Source: an uncultured Oscillospiraceae bacterium (GTDB taxonomy: Bacteria; Bacillota_A; Clostridia; Oscillospirales; Oscillospiraceae). Taken from it: a DNA stretch of 8,618 bases. Of the stretch, positions 6,377 to 8,618 are shown piece after piece. The position numbers and the translations under genes were made by a program. Numbering within the stretch: the first letter of the stretch is position 1; each line of letters begins with the position of its first letter. Under the pieces are notes generated by a model. It was given only the letters and a program-made list of their open reading frames with translations, was not told the origin of the DNA and ran no database searches. The DNA is taken from assembly GCA_934667865.1 (NCBI GenBank), contig CAKUMR010000036.1:1-8618 (forward strand), given 5' to 3'.

Positions 6377-7297
6377 TTGATTTTTCTCCACTCAGCAGTA
6401 CACACCGGCGCAAGCACCGGCGCGCTGCTGCTTGCCGCGCTGAAGGACGGCCTCTGGGACGGGCTTCTGAGCCTTCCGGTCCTCTTTCTGGCCTATCTTC
6501 TGATGGAGCTGCTGGAACGCAGCAAAAAGTTTAACGAAAAAATCCTGCACGGCTACTCCCGCAAGGCCGGTCCCGTGCTGGGCGGTCTGCTCGGCATCGT
6601 GCCGCAGTGCGGCATTTCCGGCGCAGCGGCAAGTCTCTTTTCCACCGGCTCTATCTCCGTCGGCACCATGCTGGCCGTCTTCTTCGCGACCTCAGACGAG
6701 ATGCTGCCCATCATGCTCTCCAGCCTGACCGAACGCGGGACACTGGGTCTCAAGGACATCGTCCTGATTGTTCTGGGCAAAGCCGCGCTGGGCATCCTGC
6801 TCGGCTATCTCGCCGATGCCGTTTTGAACCGCTGGCTGCGCAGTCAGAAGGACATCCGCAGCTTCTGCGAACGCGAGCACTGCGCCTGCGACGAGGAGGA
6901 GGGCAATGTTTTCCTCTCCGCGCTCAAGCACACGGTGAAAATCGGCCTGCTTTTGGTTGCGGTCAACATGGTTTTGAATCTGCTCTTCCAATTCATCGGT
7001 GTGGAACGGCTCTCCGGAACCGTTCTCGCCAAGCCCGTCATTGGGGAGCTCCTGCTGGCGCTGTTCGGCCTGATTCCCAACTGTTCCGTTTCCGTCGTTA
7101 TCACCGAGTCCTATCTGGCAGGTGTACTTGGGCTGGGCGGCCTGTTTGCAGGGTTATTGTCCAACGCGGGCATCGGCCTTCTTGTGCTGTTCCGTACAAA
7201 TAAGAATCCGAAAGAAAACCTCGTCATCGTCGCAGCGCTGTATATCCTGAGCGCGCTGGCGGGCATCGCCGTGACGCTGATCGGCGGACTTTTCTAG
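6377..7297 (+). CDS. ArsP_2-like heavy-metal permease (putative manganese/arsenic exporter)
   Basis: This 306-residue integral membrane protein has about eight hydrophobic segments (roughly 27-47, 65-85, 90-110, 125-150, 187-208, 220-245, 247-272, 282-305). It is built as two similar halves. G-I-V-P-Q-C78-G in the first half is echoed by G-L-I-P-N-C236-S in the second, and T-S-D107-E108 follows the first. The loop between halves is metal-binding in character: C164, H168, C169 and C171, then acidic residues. This pattern fits the ArsP_2 family, proposed heavy-metal exporters that databases often call putative manganese transporters; the true substrate is not known to me. The start is TTG, supported by AAAAGGAG at 6361-6368, eight bases upstream, and by the lack of an ATG before the first membrane segment. 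It lies 24 bp after the hydratase gene. Confidence 0.8.
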   Translation: MIFLHSAVHTGASTGALLLAALKDGLWDGLLSLPVLFLAYLLMELLERSKKFNEKILHGYSRKAGPVLGGLLGIVPQCGISGAAASLFSTGSISVGTMLAVFFATSDEMLPIMLSSLTERGTLGLKDIVLIVLGKAALGILLGYLADAVLNRWLRSQKDIRSFCEREHCACDEEEGNVFLSALKHTVKIGLLLVAVNMVLNLLFQFIGVERLSGTVLAKPVIGELLLALFGLIPNCSVSVVITESYLAGVLGLGGLFAGLLSNAGIGLLVLFRTNKNPKENLVIVAALYILSALAGIAVTLIGGLF

Positions 7298-7306
7298 GAG
7301 GCTGCC

Positions 7307-7681
7307 ATGAGGCTCATCGTCTGCGTCGACCGGAATAACGGTCTTTCCTTCAACCACCGGCGGCAGAGCCGCGACCGCGTCGTCACGGCGGACATTCTGA
7401 CCTATGCCCCCGTGCAGATGCGGGAATGCTCTGCGAAGCTTTTTGAGGGCAGTCAGGAGCGCATCGTGGTCTGCACGGATTTTTCTGAGGATGCCGTCTG
7501 CTTTGCCGAGCGGCTTCCCCTTCCTGCCGCGCCGGAAGAGCTGATCCTCTATCGTTGGGATCGGGTCTATCCCGCGGACGAATTCCTTCCCTACCGACTG
7601 TCTGACTGGAGGCAGTGCAGCGTCACAGAGCTGTCCGGCTACTCGCACGAGCGCATCATTAAGGAGATTTATACGAAATGA
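7307..7681 (+). CDS. Conserved protein of unknown function, coupled to the nuclease
   Basis: I do not know a function for this 124-residue soluble protein. It begins with a hydrophobic strand, M-R-L-I-V-C-V-D, then N-G-L-S-F-N (11-16) and R-R-Q-S-R-D-R (18-24). It ends with G-Y-S-H-E-R-I-I-K-E-I-Y (111-122). I recall similar clostridial proteins starting with the same N-x-R-R-Q-S-x-D-R pattern, some carrying a doubtful 'ribonuclease Z' label; no metallo-beta-lactamase H-x-H-x-D-H motif exists here, so that label is not supported. The ribosome binding site AGGAGG (7296-7301) overlaps the permease stop codon, five bases before the ATG. Its own stop overlaps the nuclease start (ATGA), so it is translated with both neighbours. 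Confidence 0.8.
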   Translation: MRLIVCVDRNNGLSFNHRRQSRDRVVTADILTYAPVQMRECSAKLFEGSQERIVVCTDFSEDAVCFAERLPLPAAPEELILYRWDRVYPADEFLPYRLSDWRQCSVTELSGYSHERIIKEIYTK

Positions 7682-8532
7682 GACGATTTGCCGCGCTGCT
7701 GCTTGTTTGTCTGCTGCTGCTTTCCGGCTGCGGAGTGCTTCCGCAGGAGCCCTCCGTTCCGGCGGAAACGATCGGTATTTCAGAGCTTCCGGAGTATTCC
7801 GGCAGCGCTTACGTCGCCGTCAACGGAAACGACCCCTACTTCACCGAAACGGACTACACCACCGTTTCCTTCGAGCGCTACAGCGATCTGGACGAGCTGG
7901 GGCGCTGCGGCGTGGCCTACGCCTGCGTCGGACAGGACCTGATGCCCACGGAAAAGCGCGGGAGCATCGGTCAGATCAAGCCCTCGGGCTGGCAGACGGC
8001 AAAATATGACAACGTGGACGGAAAATATCTCTACAACCGCTGCCACCTCATTGGCTACCAGCTCACGGGTGAGAACGCCAACGAGCGCAACCTTATCACC
8101 GGCACGCGCTACCTGAACGTGCAGGGAATGCTGCCCTTTGAAAACATGGTTGCCGACTACGTCAAGGAAACCGGCAACCACGTGCTCTACCGCGTCACGC
8201 CGATGTTTGAGGGCAGCGAGCCGGTGGCACGGGGCGTTCTGATAGAGGGGCTGTCCATGGAGGACGACGAGGTGCGCTTCTGCGTCTATGCCTTCAATGT
8301 CCAGCCTGGCATTGAGATTGACTACGCCACGGGCGAGAGCCGCCTTGCGGAAGCCTCGACTGTGTCCGGCACGGAGCTGCATTATGTCCTTAACACCGGC
8401 ACGCATAAATTCCACCTGCCCGACTGCGCCTCCGTGAGCAGCATGAAGGAGGAAAACCGGCAGGACTATACGGGAACGCGCGATGATCTGATCGCGCAGG
8501 GCTACGCGCCCTGCGGAAGCTGCAAGCCATAA
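7678..8532 (+). CDS. Lipoprotein DNA/RNA non-specific endonuclease (NUC1/EndA-like) with C-terminal Cys/His module
   Basis: The 284-residue protein starts with a lipoprotein signal, M-R-R-F then a leucine-rich core and lipobox L-S-G-C18, so it should be anchored outside the membrane. The nuclease domain (about 40-215) carries N-R-C-H123-L-I-G, the local form of the D-R-G-H motif of the beta-beta-alpha-metal nucleases, with His123 as general base. N138 and N147 (T-R-Y-L-N) match the magnesium-binding Asn region of EndA. A separate C-terminal module (about 234-284) has H246, C250 and C279-G-S-C282, plausibly a zinc site; this module recurs in clostridial surface nucleases as I recall. Likely roles are extracellular nucleic acid degradation for nutrients or DNA processing at the surface. 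The ATG overlaps the previous stop; AAGGAG is at 7661-7666. Competence use is possible but no competence gene is nearby. Confidence 0.88.
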   Translation: MRRFAALLLVCLLLLSGCGVLPQEPSVPAETIGISELPEYSGSAYVAVNGNDPYFTETDYTTVSFERYSDLDELGRCGVAYACVGQDLMPTEKRGSIGQIKPSGWQTAKYDNVDGKYLYNRCHLIGYQLTGENANERNLITGTRYLNVQGMLPFENMVADYVKETGNHVLYRVTPMFEGSEPVARGVLIEGLSMEDDEVRFCVYAFNVQPGIEIDYATGESRLAEASTVSGTELHYVLNTGTHKFHLPDCASVSSMKEENRQDYTGTRDDLIAQGYAPCGSCKP

Positions 8533-8552
8533 AAAAGGAGAGGCATTGCTGG

Positions 8553-8618
8553 GTGTACGTAAGACAGTATTGCGCTAAGATTGACGAAGCGGCACGAAAC
8601 CGCATGGAGCTGATCGTG
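8553..8618 (+). CDS. Probable start of a further gene in the operon (partial, unknown)
   Basis: A GTG codon at 8553 opens a frame that stays open for 22 codons to the end of the window. AAAAAAGGAGAGG (8531-8543) lies just upstream as a ribosome binding site, 9-12 bases before the GTG depending on alignment. The gap from the nuclease stop is 20 bp, in keeping with the tight operon. The visible peptide starts M-Y-V-R-Q-Y-C-A-K-I-D-E-A. An in-frame ATG at 8604 is a later alternative start without a visible ribosome binding site. Product not recognised. Confidence 0.4.
   Translation, partial: MYVRQYCAKIDEAARNRMELIV

Overview
The window looks like chromosomal DNA from a GC-rich, strictly anaerobic Firmicute, most likely a gut Clostridia of the Oscillospiraceae type. 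This is inferred from several signs: strong AGGAGG-type ribosome binding sites, a DUF1292 protein, a rubrerythrin, an SH3b-tailed cell-wall amidase of clostridial style, a lipoprotein nuclease, and codon use that almost excludes TTA, CTA and TCA. No species can be named from sequence alone.

Layout. Positions 1-229 hold no gene. They contain a compact structured repeat (5-189) with 14-bp terminal inverted repeats, nested internal inverted repeats and a perfect C8/G8-based hairpin, so it resembles a MITE or structured palindromic element. Positions 230-2551 are a minus-strand operon: a DEDDh 3'-5' exonuclease with a zinc ribbon, then mutY (overlapping by 11 bp), then a DUF1292 protein 14 bp further on. 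A good minus-strand promoter (TTGCGA-N17-TATCAT) precedes it. Divergently, 2683-3420 encodes an Amidase_3-like cell-wall hydrolase with an SH3b domain, no signal peptide and no first zinc histidine. Its 3' end overlaps the convergent rubrerythrin gene (3412-4002, minus).

From 4065 a consensus-like promoter (TTGCAA-N17-TATATT) drives what looks like one plus-strand transcript to the end of the window: an aconitase-superfamily hydratase of the uncharacterised YbhJ type, an ArsP_2-like heavy-metal permease with a TTG start, a 124-residue protein of unknown function, a lipoprotein NUC1/EndA-like nuclease with a C-terminal Cys/His module, and the first 22 codons of a probable further gene. Spacings are 24 bp, 9 bp, a 4-bp ATGA overlap and 20 bp.

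The left half combines DNA repair and nucleic-acid housekeeping (MutY, exonuclease), wall turnover and peroxide defence (rubrerythrin). The right half joins an Fe-S hydratase of unknown substrate to a metal permease and to a surface nuclease with an unknown partner. The least explained items are the structured repeat, the hydratase-permease pair and the small protein coupled to the nuclease. No RNA gene, CRISPR array, transposase or convincing intrinsic terminator was found.
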